Positions 1-8,620 of a DNA stretch of 64,000 nucleotides are shown piece after piece. The notes under the pieces are model-generated. The model was not told the DNA's origin. It made no database searches and saw only the letters and a list, made by a program, of their open reading frames with translations. Source of the stretch: JAXMHQ01 sp046346665 (GTDB taxonomy: Bacteria > Verrucomicrobiota > Verrucomicrobiia > Limisphaerales > JAXMHQ01); assembly GCA_046346665.1 (NCBI GenBank), contig JAXMHQ010000016.1, positions 1-64,000 on the forward strand, given 5' to 3'. Position 1 is the first letter of the stretch; every line of letters starts with the position of its first letter. A program made the translations under genes and the position numbers.

Positions 1-1066
1 GTTTGGGCGGCGGCATGGTGTGCAGCGGGGGCGGCGTGTAGAGAACGGGAGCGAGGCTGGAAGGCACGGGCGCAACCGGCGCCTTGGGCTGGACGATGGA
101 CGGATCCACAATGCTGTTCACCGGCAGAGCCGCCACCGGCGTCAATAGCGGGTTCGGCAGCAGCTTGCTCTTTGAAGAGGCAGCTCGCGTGGCGGACTCA
201 AGCGACTTCCACGGGCTGTCCATGTGAAGGCTTCCTATGCCCGCCCCGTGCATCCCGGAAACGCCGTCGAGAAGGTGTTCGTAATCCCTCGCCAGCGCCT
301 TTTCATGGGCACGTTTTTCCAGCCGCTGCGCCTCGATATCCGCCGCCGTCCGGTTCGCGCTGAGCCCGAAGACATCCCCCAAACTGGTGGGCCTTTCCGC
401 GCTCTGGAATAAAGGCGATCCAAAATCCGCTCCCGGCCGGAGGCCGGTTGCTCCCAGACTATTCTGGCGGCCGCTCAGAAGGGAAAGGGTGTCATCCGCG
501 GAGTTCACGCCGTTCTTGTCCTCGCCTGCTCCCTGCCGGCTCAGGTCGAACGGATCACGGCCCACCCACGGATTCGCCTTGGCGCTCGTCCCGGAACCGT
601 AAACTTTGCGATACACACTTTCCGTCGAAAACGGATTCTGAGGCTGCTTGTAAGGAGCCCCGCTCGGCGCCAGCAGGGTCTTCGTCATCAGCGCCTCCAT
701 CGGATCCTGCGAATCTCCAAAATTCCACCCCGGCCCAAGATCCAACCCGTCGGAATTCCGGTGCGGCCGGACAATAATCACATCCGGCGCTGGGGGCGGC
801 AGACGGTTGTTGCCATATGTCTTGGGCGTGTACTTTAACTGCGGGGAAACGGAAAGGCTGTCCTGCAAAAGTTGGCTCAGGGAATTCCCTCCTCCCAATT
901 GGCTGACGCCCGAAATGATGTTGCTCCCGCTGGGAGCCGAGATTTCAATGGGCCGATTGCGGCGCACCCCGTCGTCTGCCGCCCGGCCGCTGCTCACAGC
1001 AAAACCAATCGCGACAACCACCACCCCGGCCACCCAACGCCGAGTCAGTAGGCCACTGAAACTCAT
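1..1066 (-). CDS. secreted hypothetical protein, proline-rich C-terminus (3' end outside the window)
   Basis: An open frame of 355 codons starts at an ATG at 1066 and runs off the left edge without a stop. The first 30 residues look like a Sec signal peptide: two arginines, a hydrophobic VAGVVVVAIGFAV core and an Ala-rich cleavage site (GRA-ADD). The mature part is low-complexity, rich in Gly, Pro and Ser, and becomes Pro-rich (LYTPPPLHTMPPPK) at the edge. I recognise no domain. A -35/-10 pair lies just upstream. Periplasmic or surface location is inferred from the signal; the function is unknown. Confidence 0.7.
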   Translation of the reverse strand, partial: MSFSGLLTRRWVAGVVVVAIGFAVSSGRAADDGVRRNRPIEISAPSGSNIISGVSQLGGGNSLSQLLQDSLSVSPQLKYTPKTYGNNRLPPPAPDVIIVRPHRNSDGLDLGPGWNFGDSQDPMEALMTKTLLAPSGAPYKQPQNPFSTESVYRKVYGSGTSAKANPWVGRDPFDLSRQGAGEDKNGVNSADDTLSLLSGRQNSLGATGLRPGADFGSPLFQSAERPTSLGDVFGLSANRTAADIEAQRLEKRAHEKALARDYEHLLDGVSGMHGAGIGSLHMDSPWKSLESATRAASSKSKLLPNPLLTPVAALPVNSIVDPSIVQPKAPVAPVPSSLAPVLYTPPPLHTMPPPK

Positions 1067-1078
1067 CTTCGGTTCAAA

Positions 1079-1107
1079 ATCGTACTCCAAAAGAAGCCAG
1101 TAGTCAA
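1079..1107 (-). promoter_or_regulatory. sigma-70-like promoter of the secreted hypothetical gene
   Basis: TTGACT (1107-1102), 17-base spacer, TACGAT (1084-1079); the ATG at 1066 follows 12 bases later, so the expected leader is only about 5 bases. Read by eye. Confidence 0.5.
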
Positions 1108-1206
1108 AGAATCAGCCGTCTTCGCCGCTTGAACCAAGCCAGCAGGGCCGATTTCACCAAGTGATTCAATTTTAACGACTAATGCTTGAACCCATGCGGA
1201 CTTTAT

Positions 1207-1220
1207 GTCGTACGTACGAC
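1207..1220. other. perfect 14-base palindrome in an intergenic gap
   Basis: GTCGTACGTACGAC reads identically on both strands. It is the only conspicuous element in the gap 1067-1345 besides the promoter of the gene at 1-1066. It lies about 100 bases upstream of that promoter and downstream of lpxA. It could be an operator for a dimeric regulator, or chance. Confidence 0.25.
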
Positions 1221-1345
1221 AGAAAGGTTGCAGAGTGAACCATCTTGTTTGCTGAAAATGAACACCGCCGCCGAGATCGCTCCGGAAACCGACGTTGGAT
1301 CACAGGACCAATGAATCGTCCTGCTTTTTGCGGGGTGCCACCATT

Positions 1346-2149
1346 TCAATCCTCGTCGGAACCCGCTTCGTCGCTTCTTCGGCGCAGGGCCGCGCAGAAT
1401 CCGCGCTTCGATTCCTGGAGAAACTGCAGCAGCTTGCGCGCGGGCGCACCCGCAGCCTGCGACTGGCAGTCCGCCACCGCCGCGCGGAGATTTTGTCCGG
1501 ATCGGAACACCGCGTGATAAATCCGCCGCAGCTCCAGCCGGTCTGCCGACGAAATCCCGGCGCGGCGCAGGCCGATCGTGTTCAGCCCCGAAATGGCATT
1601 GTACCCGCGCGCTATCGTGAACGGCGGTAGATCTTTGCTGATCGCCGCGCCGCCCTGCATCATCGACAGCGTTCCGATCCGGCAGAACTGGTGAACAAGG
1701 CAGTTGCCGGAGATGAACACCCGGTCTTCCACAGTCACATGGCCGGCCACCATCGCGCCGCCGCCGAGAATCACGTGGTCCCCCAGCCGGCTGTTGTGCC
1801 CGACATGGCTCTGGACCATGATGAAATTGTTCGAACCGATCACCGTGTCCTCCGTCAGCGTGGCGGAGCAATTCACAACCGTGTGTTCCCGAAACACGTT
1901 GTTGTCCCCGATCCGCAGCCGGGTGGGTTCACCCCGGTATTTCAAATCCTGCGGCGTATCGCCGATGACCGCCCCGGCGTGAAACCGGTTGCCCGACCCG
2001 ATCACAGTGTGCCCCGTCAGGTGAACATGCGGGCCCACGACACAATCCGGCCCCACTTCCACATGCTCGTCGATCACGGCGCAGGGACCCACGGCAACGG
2101 TCGAATCGAGCTTCGCCTTCGGATGAATGACGGCAGTCGGATGAATCAT
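1346..2149 (-). CDS. lpxA: acyl-ACP--UDP-N-acetylglucosamine O-acyltransferase LpxA
   Basis: First step of lipid A synthesis: transfer of a 3-hydroxyacyl chain from acyl carrier protein to UDP-GlcNAc in the cytoplasm. The 267 residues match the family's usual 255-270. Residues 1-190 are left-handed beta-helix hexapeptide repeats (IGSGNRF, VIGSNNF, ILGGGAM). QSHVGHN places the catalytic His at about 118 (His125 in E. coli), and QDLKYRGE is the substrate loop. The C-terminal helical domain includes the family's SKRGF motif. It lies 60 bases after radC on the same strand, with no clear promoter of its own between them, so co-transcription is likely. Its presence implies an LPS-bearing outer membrane. 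Confidence 0.96.
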   Translation of the reverse strand: MIHPTAVIHPKAKLDSTVAVGPCAVIDEHVEVGPDCVVGPHVHLTGHTVIGSGNRFHAGAVIGDTPQDLKYRGEPTRLRIGDNNVFREHTVVNCSATLTEDTVIGSNNFIMVQSHVGHNSRLGDHVILGGGAMVAGHVTVEDRVFISGNCLVHQFCRIGTLSMMQGGAAISKDLPPFTIARGYNAISGLNTIGLRRAGISSADRLELRRIYHAVFRSGQNLRAAVADCQSQAAGAPARKLLQFLQESKRGFCAALRRRSDEAGSDED

Positions 2150-2209
2150 GGCCAGCCCAGAATCTCAAAAGCCGCGCGACAAATCGAGCGCAACTTGGAC
2201 CGGACAAGG

Positions 2210-2923
2210 TCACGAATAGAAATAGCCCAGCTCCCTCAGCGACACGTAATCCTTCGGCCGTTCCTGCGTCGCCCGGCCCAGGATCAGGTGATCCAGGACC
2301 TCGATTTTGAGCAGTTGGCCCGCGCGGATCAGGTCGCGTGTCACCTTGATGTCGGCTTCGGACGGGGTGGGATCGCCGCTGGGATGATTGTGGGCCAGGA
2401 CGAGTGCCGCGGCATTGGCGGCGATGGCGGGTTTGAACACTTCCCGGGGGTGGACCAGGATGGTGTCGAGCGTTCCCTGGGAGATGCGTTCGACGCGGAT
2501 GAGCCGGCGGCGGGTGTTGAGCAGGACGGCCTGGAAACATTCCACGTCGAAGGCGCGGTTGGCTTCGCGGAGCAGGTCGGCGATGCGGTCGGGGGTGTCG
2601 AGTTGCGGGGATTCCTGCCGGAGTTCCGAAGCCAGCCGCCGCGCCAGCGTGAACGCACTCTTCAATGCCACCGCCTTGTCCCGCCCCAGGCCCTTCACCT
2701 GCCGCAAATCATCCACGCCCGCCCGCGACAACCGGTCCAGTGTTTCAAATCGCGACAGCAACTGTTCCGCGATCTGCACCGCGGAAACACCCTTCATCCC
2801 CGTGCGGAGAAGAATGGCGATGAGTTCGGAGTTCTTGAGCGCGTCCGCTCCCTGGGAAATCAATCGCTCCCGCGGCCGCTCGCTTACAGGCAAATCCCGA
2901 ATCCGAAACCCTGAGCCCGTCAT
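2210..2923 (-). CDS. radC: RadC-family JAB/MPN domain protein
   Basis: 237 residues, full length for RadC. An N-terminal helix-hairpin-helix-like part (about 35-100, with VKGLGRDKAVAL) is followed by the JAB/MPN metalloprotease-like domain (about 105-237). The metal motif HNHPSGDPTPSEAD is intact at about 178-191. The family was once linked to DNA repair, but its biochemical role is unresolved; the fold suggests a Zn-dependent hydrolase. A TAGGAT -10 candidate sits 9 bases before the ATG, but no good -35 is visible. lpxA follows on the same strand. Confidence 0.93.
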   Translation of the reverse strand: MTGSGFRIRDLPVSERPRERLISQGADALKNSELIAILLRTGMKGVSAVQIAEQLLSRFETLDRLSRAGVDDLRQVKGLGRDKAVALKSAFTLARRLASELRQESPQLDTPDRIADLLREANRAFDVECFQAVLLNTRRRLIRVERISQGTLDTILVHPREVFKPAIAANAAALVLAHNHPSGDPTPSEADIKVTRDLIRAGQLLKIEVLDHLILGRATQERPKDYVSLRELGYFYS

Positions 2924-2967
2924 GACACCAGCATCCTAAAATTCAGTAAGGCGGCAAGCAGAAATCC

Positions 2968-3062
2968 TGGATTAATGGATTGATGGATTATTGGATTGGT
3001 GGGATTTCGCGCGGAGGTCTCCCCAATTATCCAACAATCCAACAATCCAGTAATCCATTTAT
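2968..3062. repeat. inverted element of tandem 8-base words (TGGATTNN), copy 1
   Basis: The left arm (2968-3000) has four 8-base units starting TGGATT. The right arm (3024-3062) has the complementary AATCCA units. The core between them is GGGATTTCGCGCGGAGG plus a few bases. The whole would fold into one long hairpin. A second copy lies at 25898-25988. The outer right edge abuts the hflX stop codon (TAA, 3061-3059). Confidence 0.75.
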
Positions 3063-4405
3063 TCACTCCCACCCGCTGCGCGGACGGCGAACGGCGCGAA
3101 CTCGCGGTGCAGATGCGGCGGGATGCGGACCTTGAGGCGCGCGGCGCGGCCGGTGTAGCGGCGCTCGAGCACCTGCCCAACTTCATGCAGCCGGGCGATC
3201 ACATCGGCGTTGGCGTGTGGGACGGCGAGATCCATGATTTCACGCGTGGGCCGGAGCTGGGCGCCGAGTTCCTCCAGCAGCGCGGGAATCCCCGTGCCGT
3301 CCTTCGCCGATATCGCCACGCCGTGCGGGTAGCGCTCCAGGAATCGTGTCAGCCGTTCCCGGCTCCCGTTCAGCGCGTCCACCTTGTTGAAAATCATCAG
3401 GGTCGGCTTGCCTTCCGCGCCGATTTCCTTCAGCACCGCCTCCACCGCCAGCAACTGCTCCTCGGCCTGCGGATGGCTTACGTCGACCACATGCAACAAC
3501 AAGTCCGCCTGTACCACTTCCTCGAGTGTCGCCTTGAAGGCTTCCACCAGCCCGTGCGGCAGCTTGCGAATGAATCCCACCGTGTCCGTCAGCAGCACGT
3601 TCTGATTCGTCGGCAGCCGCAGCCGGCGCGTCGTCGGATCCAGCGTCGCAAACAGGATGTCCTTCGCCAGCACCTCGGCCCCGGTGAGCCGGTTCAGCAA
3701 GGTGGACTTGCCGGCGTTGGTGTAACCGACGATGGATGCCAGCGGCCAGTTGTTGCGCTGGCGCCCGGCGCGCTGTGTCGAACGGCGGCGGCGGACGTCG
3801 TCGAGGTCGCGGATGATCTTGTCGATGCGTTCCTGGACCTTGCGCCGGTCGGATTCGAGTTGCGATTCGCCTTCGCCGCCGCGCATGCCGATGCCGCCTT
3901 TTTGCCGGGACAAATGGCCCCAGAACCGTGTCAGGCGCGGCAGGAGGTGCTGGAGCTGGGCGAGCTCAATCTGCAGTTTGCCTTCGCGCGTCCGGGCGCG
4001 CTGGGCGAAAATGTCCAGGATCAGCGAGGTGCGATCGAGGATCTTGCGGTTGAAAACCTTTTCGAGATTTCGGCTCTGCGCGGGCGAAAGGTCGTCGTCG
4101 AAGATCACCGTGTCGATGTTTTCGCGCCCGCATTGCTTGGCGAATTCCTCGGCTTTGCCCTTGCCGATGAAGGTGGCGGGGTGGAGGGCCTCGAGTTTCT
4201 GGATGCCTTCCCCGATGACCTCGCCGCCGGCCGTGCCGGCCAGTTCGGCAAGTTCCTCGAGCGATTCGCGCGTTTCCCAGCCGTTGCCGGATTTCAATTC
4301 GACGCCGACCAGGAAGACGCGTTCCGTCCGGGCCTGCCGATTCTCAATCAGTGCCTTCAATCGATGTTCAGCCGCCCATGAGCGCGGCCACTCACAGCAT
4401 AGCAT
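3059..4405 (-). CDS. hflX: ribosome-associated GTPase HflX
   Basis: HflX-type GTPase that rescues or dissociates stalled 70S ribosomes. The N-terminal glycine-rich HflX domain (FIGKGKAEEF, LSPAQSRNLEK, LDRTSLILDIFAQRART, QKGGIGMRG) is followed by the G domain: G1 GYTNAGKST at about 227-235, G3 DTVGFIRKLP, G4 NKVD, G5 SAKDG. The frame stays open to an ATG at 4507, but the residues before about 4350 do not resemble the family. The ATG at 4405 overlaps a TGCTATGCT -10-like sequence, so a TTG at 4360 may be the true start. Divergent from the antiporter gene at 4548. Confidence 0.93.
   Translation of the reverse strand: MLCCEWPRSWAAEHRLKALIENRQARTERVFLVGVELKSGNGWETRESLEELAELAGTAGGEVIGEGIQKLEALHPATFIGKGKAEEFAKQCGRENIDTVIFDDDLSPAQSRNLEKVFNRKILDRTSLILDIFAQRARTREGKLQIELAQLQHLLPRLTRFWGHLSRQKGGIGMRGGEGESQLESDRRKVQERIDKIIRDLDDVRRRRSTQRAGRQRNNWPLASIVGYTNAGKSTLLNRLTGAEVLAKDILFATLDPTTRRLRLPTNQNVLLTDTVGFIRKLPHGLVEAFKATLEEVVQADLLLHVVDVSHPQAEEQLLAVEAVLKEIGAEGKPTLMIFNKVDALNGSRERLTRFLERYPHGVAISAKDGTGIPALLEELGAQLRPTREIMDLAVPHANADVIARLHEVGQVLERRYTGRAARLKVRIPPHLHREFAPFAVRAAGGSE
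4396..4403 (-). promoter_or_regulatory. candidate extended -10 of hflX
   Basis: TGC followed by TATGCT (4401-4396) on the minus strand resembles the lgt box TGC-TATACT. If used, transcription starts near 4389 and the 4405 ATG cannot be the initiation codon. Confidence 0.35.
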
Positions 4406-4547
4406 GAATCGGGGCCGGGAAAAGTCCCATCTGCCTCGCGTGTTCTGCGGTGTTCGGGGCATTTGAGGGGCATTTGAGGGTTGCGGTTGGAGCGGGAGAT
4501 CGTTCAACTATGCGGCGCTGAACACGATCGAAGCTGTCATATGTGTA

Positions 4548-5645
4548 TTGCTGCTGTTGATGGCCGTTCCGGACCTTTGTCAGAAACTCGGGCGGCCTGC
4601 CCTGGCGTATTCCTTCTTCATCCTGTTCGGCCTGCTGCTCAACCCGTTGGTCGATGAACCGGTCGGCGCGGCCCTGATCCAGGCGGGCAAGGTGGGATTC
4701 CTGCTCCTCTTGTTCGGAGTGGGCATCGAGATCGAGCTGCCGGCGTTCCGCGAGTTCCTCCGCCCGCTCCGCTTCGCCCTGCTCTGGTCTGTGTGGCAGT
4801 ATCCCGTGATTCTGCTTATTGCCACGACCGCCGGCGTCGGGGTCGGCCCGTCCCTGCTTGCCGCCGCCGCCCTGGCCAGCTGTTCCGTCGGGATGTCGCA
4901 CGAGGGCTGGAGGCATTACCCGTGGGCGGATGAGGCCACGAAGCGGTTTGTGCTGCACGTGATGGTGGCGCTCGAAATGATCGCCATCGTGCTGCTCGCG
5001 GTGGAGATCCCGGTGGTCGAACAGGGATTGCAGTGGGTGCTGATCGCCAAGTTGCTCGGCATGGGAACGGTGGTCTGGCTGGTCAGCCGGTTTACGCGCC
5101 ACCTGGAGGGCTTGTTCCAGTTGATCCTCGCCAAAACCACCCGCTGGCGCGTCCATTTCCTCGTGCTCCTCGTCCTGGCCGTCTGCGCCGTGGGCGAACG
5201 CCTCGGGCTTTCCGCCGCCAAGACCGCGTTTTTTCTGGGCCTCTTCATGAGCCACACCCGCCACGCCGGAATGGATCTCGAGGAACAAATGGCCCCCATC
5301 AGCCGGCGCTTTCTGATCCCCGTGTTTTTTGTTTCGCTCGGATTGCAGATTCCCTGGCGCCATCTGTTGACGGTCGGCACCGCCATCGCCCTGGGAACCG
5401 CCATTCTCCTTCTCTGTGTTCGCGAAGTGCTGCACCGTCGCTGGCTCAAAACCGGCGGCGATCGCCGCGCCTTTCTCCTCCTCTGCCCGAACCTCACACT
5501 GGTCGCCCTCGCCGCTTCCGCGCTTCTGCTGCGGCCGGAAACCGAAGTCGCCGGGGCCTCGCTCCTGCTAGCAGGCCTGTTCGTCACCGTCCCCGCTGTC
5601 CTGCTCCTCCCGGGCTCAAAAAACGGGTCAAAAAACGTTCCATAA
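4548..5645 (+). CDS. CPA2-type cation:proton antiporter membrane domain
   Basis: 365 residues forming about ten or more hydrophobic helices, typical of the Na+/H+ exchanger domain of the CPA2 (KefB/GerN) family. Examples are AYSFFILFGLLLNPL, VGFLLLLFGVGIEIEL and TAFFLGLFMSH; there is no C-terminal TrkA-N domain. It is probably an inner-membrane exchanger of Na+ or K+ for protons; the ion cannot be told. The start is unclear. TTG at 4548 is the first conventional start, but the frame continues upstream through LNTIEAVIC, which would complete the first helix and could begin at a CTG near 4519. Divergently transcribed from hflX. Confidence 0.8.
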   Translation: MLLLMAVPDLCQKLGRPALAYSFFILFGLLLNPLVDEPVGAALIQAGKVGFLLLLFGVGIEIELPAFREFLRPLRFALLWSVWQYPVILLIATTAGVGVGPSLLAAAALASCSVGMSHEGWRHYPWADEATKRFVLHVMVALEMIAIVLLAVEIPVVEQGLQWVLIAKLLGMGTVVWLVSRFTRHLEGLFQLILAKTTRWRVHFLVLLVLAVCAVGERLGLSAAKTAFFLGLFMSHTRHAGMDLEEQMAPISRRFLIPVFFVSLGLQIPWRHLLTVGTAIALGTAILLLCVREVLHRRWLKTGGDRRAFLLLCPNLTLVALAASALLLRPETEVAGASLLLAGLFVTVPAVLLLPGSKNGSKNVP

Positions 5646-5801
5646 GCCCAAATCTGACCTCCATTTTGGCGTAAAACCAAGTCCGGGAATGAGATGCTCT
5701 GGTCAGACCAAACGGAGTTGGGTTGGCGCCAATTCGCTTCATTTCGCGTGAAAGTATTTGAGATGGATTTTGCCTTTGTGCGCGTGCAACATGGCAGTCC
5801 G

Positions 5802-6284
5802 ATGAATGCGGTAATGAAATTGTTGCTTGAAGGCGGCGGATTGAGCACGGCGCAAATGGCGCAGGTGCTGAACCAGCCCGAATCCGAAATCCACCGCCAG
5901 CTCGATGAGCTCAAGAAGGAGAAAATCTTCCTGGGCTGGCGCCCCGTCCTCAACCTCGCCAAAGAGGAAGCCGGCGCCGTCCGCGCCGTCATCGAAGTCC
6001 GCATCTCCCCCGAACGCGGCGGCGGATTCAACCGCCTCGCCGACCGCATCAGCCGCTTCGAAGAGGTCGAGTCGTGCTACCTCATGTCCGGCGGCTACGA
6101 CCTGCTCGTCTTCGTCAACGGCTCCAGCCTCCAAAAAGTCGCCGGGTTTGTGTCGGAAAAACTCAGCACGCTCGAAGGCGTCCTGTCCACCGCCACGCAT
6201 TTCATGCTGCGATCTTACAAGGAACAGGGATTTCTCATGGACGTGGCCGCCGAGGAGACCAGCCGGCTGAACGTGGCGCCCTGA
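5802..6284 (+). CDS. Lrp/AsnC-family transcriptional regulator
   Basis: About 160 residues: an N-terminal helix-turn-helix (MNAVMKLLLEGGGLSTAQMA) and a C-terminal RAM/AsnC ligand-binding domain (AVRAVIEVRISPERGGGF, VESCYLMSGGYDLLVFV). I chose the ATG at 5802 because the HTH begins there; ATGs at 5763 and 5694 would add a tail unlike the family. The gene lies 41 bases upstream of an aminotransferase on the same strand. That pairing suggests control of amino-acid metabolism and probably co-transcription. The effector is unknown. Confidence 0.82.
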   Translation: MNAVMKLLLEGGGLSTAQMAQVLNQPESEIHRQLDELKKEKIFLGWRPVLNLAKEEAGAVRAVIEVRISPERGGGFNRLADRISRFEEVESCYLMSGGYDLLVFVNGSSLQKVAGFVSEKLSTLEGVLSTATHFMLRSYKEQGFLMDVAAEETSRLNVAP

Positions 6285-6286
6285 GT

Positions 6287-6318
6287 TGATTTCAAATCTC
6301 AAATTTCAAATTTGAAAT
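6287..6318. repeat. tandem 7-base word repeat (TCAAATT)
   Basis: Heptads TCAAATC, TCAAATT, TCAAATT, TGAAATT fill the short gap between the Lrp-like gene and the aminotransferase and end in a small ATTTCAAATTTGAAAT palindrome. The same word family recurs inside hypF (38078-38110). Confidence 0.6.
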
Positions 6319-6325
6319 TCGACTG

Positions 6326-7495
6326 ATGGACACCACCCGCTACATCGCCCGGCACGTGATCAACCTGCCCCGGTCGGGCATCCGCGATTTCTTCGAGATT
6401 GTTTCGAAGATGAAGGACGTCATTTCGCTGGGCATCGGCGAACCCGATTTCGACACGCCCTGGCACATCCGCGAGGCCGCCATTTACGCGCTCGAAAAGG
6501 GCAAGACGCATTACACGTCGAACCTGGGCCTGATCGAACTGCGCCGCGCGATCCACAAATACGTGGAGCGGCATTTCAAGGTCGTTTACCGGCCCGAGGA
6601 CGAAATCCTGGTGACGGTCGGAGTTTCCGAGGCTTTGGACATCGCGTTCCGGGCGCTGGTGAACCCGGGCGACAAGGTGATGTTTCACCAGCCGTGTTAC
6701 GTGAGTTACCATCCGAGCATCACGCTGACGCATGGGGCGGCGGTGCCGGTGCCGACGTATGCGAAGGACAATTTTGCGCTGACAGCGGAGGCGCTGCGGG
6801 CCGCCTGGCAGCCGGGCTGCAAGCTGCTCATGCTGAATTTGCCGTGCAATCCCACCGGCGGCACCTGCAGCCGCGCGCAACTGGAGGACATCGCGAAGTT
6901 CGCGGTGGAAAAGGACCTGCTCGTGCTGAGCGACGAGATTTATTCCGAGCTGACCTTCGAAGGTGAGCACGTGAGCATCGCGAGCCTGCCGGGAATGAAG
7001 GAGCGGACGATTTTCCTGCACGGATTTTCCAAGGCGTTCGCCATGACGGGCTGGCGGATCGGGTATGCCTGTGGCCCGGCGCCGCTGATCGAGGCGATGA
7101 TGAAGGTGCACCAGTATTCCATGATGTGCGCGTCGATCATCAGCCAGGAAGGCGCCATCGAGGCGCTCCAGCGCGGCGAGGACGCCATGAAAGCCATGCG
7201 CGAACAATACCAGCGCCGGCGCGATTTCATCGTTCGTCGCTTCAATGAAATCGGACTCAAATGCCACATGCCCCGGGGATCCTTCTACGCGTTTCCCGAC
7301 ATCACGGTGAGCGGGATGTCGGAGAAGGATTTTGCGGTGGGCCTGTTGAACGCGGAGAAGGTGGCGATGGTGCCCGGCACGGCGTTTGGCGCGAACGGCG
7401 CGGGCTTTTGCCGCGCCTGCTTCGCCACCAGCTACGAACATCTCATCGAAGCCGGCGACCGCATCGATCGCTACGTGCAGTCGCTGCGGAAGTAG
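6326..7495 (+). CDS. PLP-dependent class I/II aminotransferase
   Basis: 389 residues, full length for fold-type I aminotransferases. Visible features: ISLGIGEPDFDTP near the N-terminus, NLPCNPTGG (about 171-179), SDEIY (202-206) and the pyridoxal-phosphate lysine in GFSKAFAMTGWRIGY (Lys about 236). An arginine near the C-terminus (CRACFATSYE) should bind the substrate carboxylate. The substrate cannot be told from sequence; the family includes aspartate, aromatic and branched-chain enzymes. Probably in an operon with the Lrp-like regulator upstream. Confidence 0.92.
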   Translation: MDTTRYIARHVINLPRSGIRDFFEIVSKMKDVISLGIGEPDFDTPWHIREAAIYALEKGKTHYTSNLGLIELRRAIHKYVERHFKVVYRPEDEILVTVGVSEALDIAFRALVNPGDKVMFHQPCYVSYHPSITLTHGAAVPVPTYAKDNFALTAEALRAAWQPGCKLLMLNLPCNPTGGTCSRAQLEDIAKFAVEKDLLVLSDEIYSELTFEGEHVSIASLPGMKERTIFLHGFSKAFAMTGWRIGYACGPAPLIEAMMKVHQYSMMCASIISQEGAIEALQRGEDAMKAMREQYQRRRDFIVRRFNEIGLKCHMPRGSFYAFPDITVSGMSEKDFAVGLLNAEKVAMVPGTAFGANGAGFCRACFATSYEHLIEAGDRIDRYVQSLRK

Positions 7496-7496
7496 A

Positions 7497-7537
7497 GGCA
7501 GGTTGCGGGTTGCGGGTTGCAAGTTGCAGGTTGGAAA
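7497..7537. repeat. tandem 7-base word repeat (GGTTGCG/A), single arm
   Basis: About five units of GGTTGCG, GGTTGCA and AGTTGCA directly follow the aminotransferase stop codon. No opposing arm is seen nearby. A complete two-armed element of this word lies at 57253-57343. Confidence 0.65.
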
Positions 7538-7549
7538 ATTTCGAGGCGT

Positions 7550-7577
7550 TTGACGCTGGCGGGTGTATTGATACCCT
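7550..7577 (+). promoter_or_regulatory. sigma-70-like promoter of the GH5 gene
   Basis: TTGACG (7550-7555), 16-base spacer, TACCCT (7572-7577). The GTG start at 7584 follows only 6 bases later, so the transcript would be leaderless. Confidence 0.6.
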
Positions 7578-7583
7578 GCGGAA

Positions 7584-8585
7584 GTGAATCCGATCCGCCT
7601 AATTTCTCCGTGTGTTTCCGCAGCGACATGCCTGGCCATCATCTTTGCAACGTTGCCGTCGGCTTTTGGCCAGGATTACGCGAACGCTCACGGATGGTTG
7701 AAAGTTCAAGACGGCCGCCTGTGCGACGCTTCGGGCGCGGCGATCCAGCTTCGCGGGATGAGTTCGCATGACCTGAAACAATTTCCATTCGGCACCAATA
7801 CCGTCGAATGCCTTGCCCGCGACTGGGGCGTCACCCTCGTGCGGGCGGCAATGTACACCGACAGCTACGGCTCGAGCTACATCCGGGATCCGAAGGTGAA
7901 GGAGGATGTCCGGAGAATCATCGACGGCGCATTGCGCGCCGGGATTTACGTCATCGTGGATTGGCACATTCTCGAGGACGGGAATCCGAACCGTTATCGC
8001 GAGCAGGCCCGCGACTTCTTCGCCGAAATGACGCGGGCCTACGGCGACAAACCGAATCTGATTTACGAGATCTGCAACGAGCCCAACGGGACCAATGTGG
8101 ACTGGAACTCCATCAAGTCCTACGCCGAGTTCATCATCCCGGCGATCCGGAAAACGGATCCGAACCGGGTGATTATCGTCGGCACGGATTCCTGGTGCCA
8201 GGGCTTGCGCGCGGCCGCTGAGGATCCGCTGGGTTACAGCAACGTTCTTTACGCGCTGCATTTTTACACCGGCACGCATCGAGACAATCTTCGGGCCAGT
8301 GCCGATACCGCGCTGACAAAGGGGCTGGGCATTTTCGTGTCCGAATGGGGGCTGACCGATTACACCGGCAAGGGCGCGATTTATCCTGAGGAGGCCGCAC
8401 GCTGGCTGGCGTGGATGAATCAACACGGCATTAGTTGGGCCAACTGGTCGATGAGCAACGCGGACGAAGCCAGCGCCGCCCTCCGGCCCGCCGCGGGCAT
8501 GAATGGGCCATGGGCCGAAACCGACCTCACACCGTCTGGGAAATGGATCAGGGACCGGATGCGGGCGGCTACGGATACCCGGTAA
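7584..8585 (+). CDS. secreted GH5-family glycoside hydrolase (endoglucanase type)
   Basis: Secreted 333-residue single-domain enzyme. A signal peptide (about 1-29, ending SAFG-QD) is followed by a clan GH-A barrel. The acid/base Glu is in YEICNEPNG (about 166) and the nucleophile Glu in FVSEWG (about 254). HFYTGTHRDNLR and ISWANWSMSN are GH5 subfamily-2-like features. This points to endo-beta-1,4-glucanase activity, but the exact substrate is inference. The GTG start at 7584 fits both the signal peptide and the promoter 6 bases upstream. Monocistronic: the facing miaA gene ends just downstream. Confidence 0.9.
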   Translation: MNPIRLISPCVSAATCLAIIFATLPSAFGQDYANAHGWLKVQDGRLCDASGAAIQLRGMSSHDLKQFPFGTNTVECLARDWGVTLVRAAMYTDSYGSSYIRDPKVKEDVRRIIDGALRAGIYVIVDWHILEDGNPNRYREQARDFFAEMTRAYGDKPNLIYEICNEPNGTNVDWNSIKSYAEFIIPAIRKTDPNRVIIVGTDSWCQGLRAAAEDPLGYSNVLYALHFYTGTHRDNLRASADTALTKGLGIFVSEWGLTDYTGKGAIYPEEAARWLAWMNQHGISWANWSMSNADEASAALRPAAGMNGPWAETDLTPSGKWIRDRMRAATDTR

Positions 8586-8596
8586 GTTGCGGAGTT

Positions 8597-8620
8597 CCGC
8601 GATGTCACGATCGCGGCTAC
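8597..8620. repeat. REP-like palindrome (CGATCGCGGCTAC family), copy 1
   Basis: An imperfect palindrome ends in CGATCGCGGCTAC. On the minus strand its CGTAGCCGCGATCG end supplies the TAG stop codon of miaA (8619-8617). Relatives at 39511-39575, 46455-46478 and 59742-59804. Confidence 0.75.
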
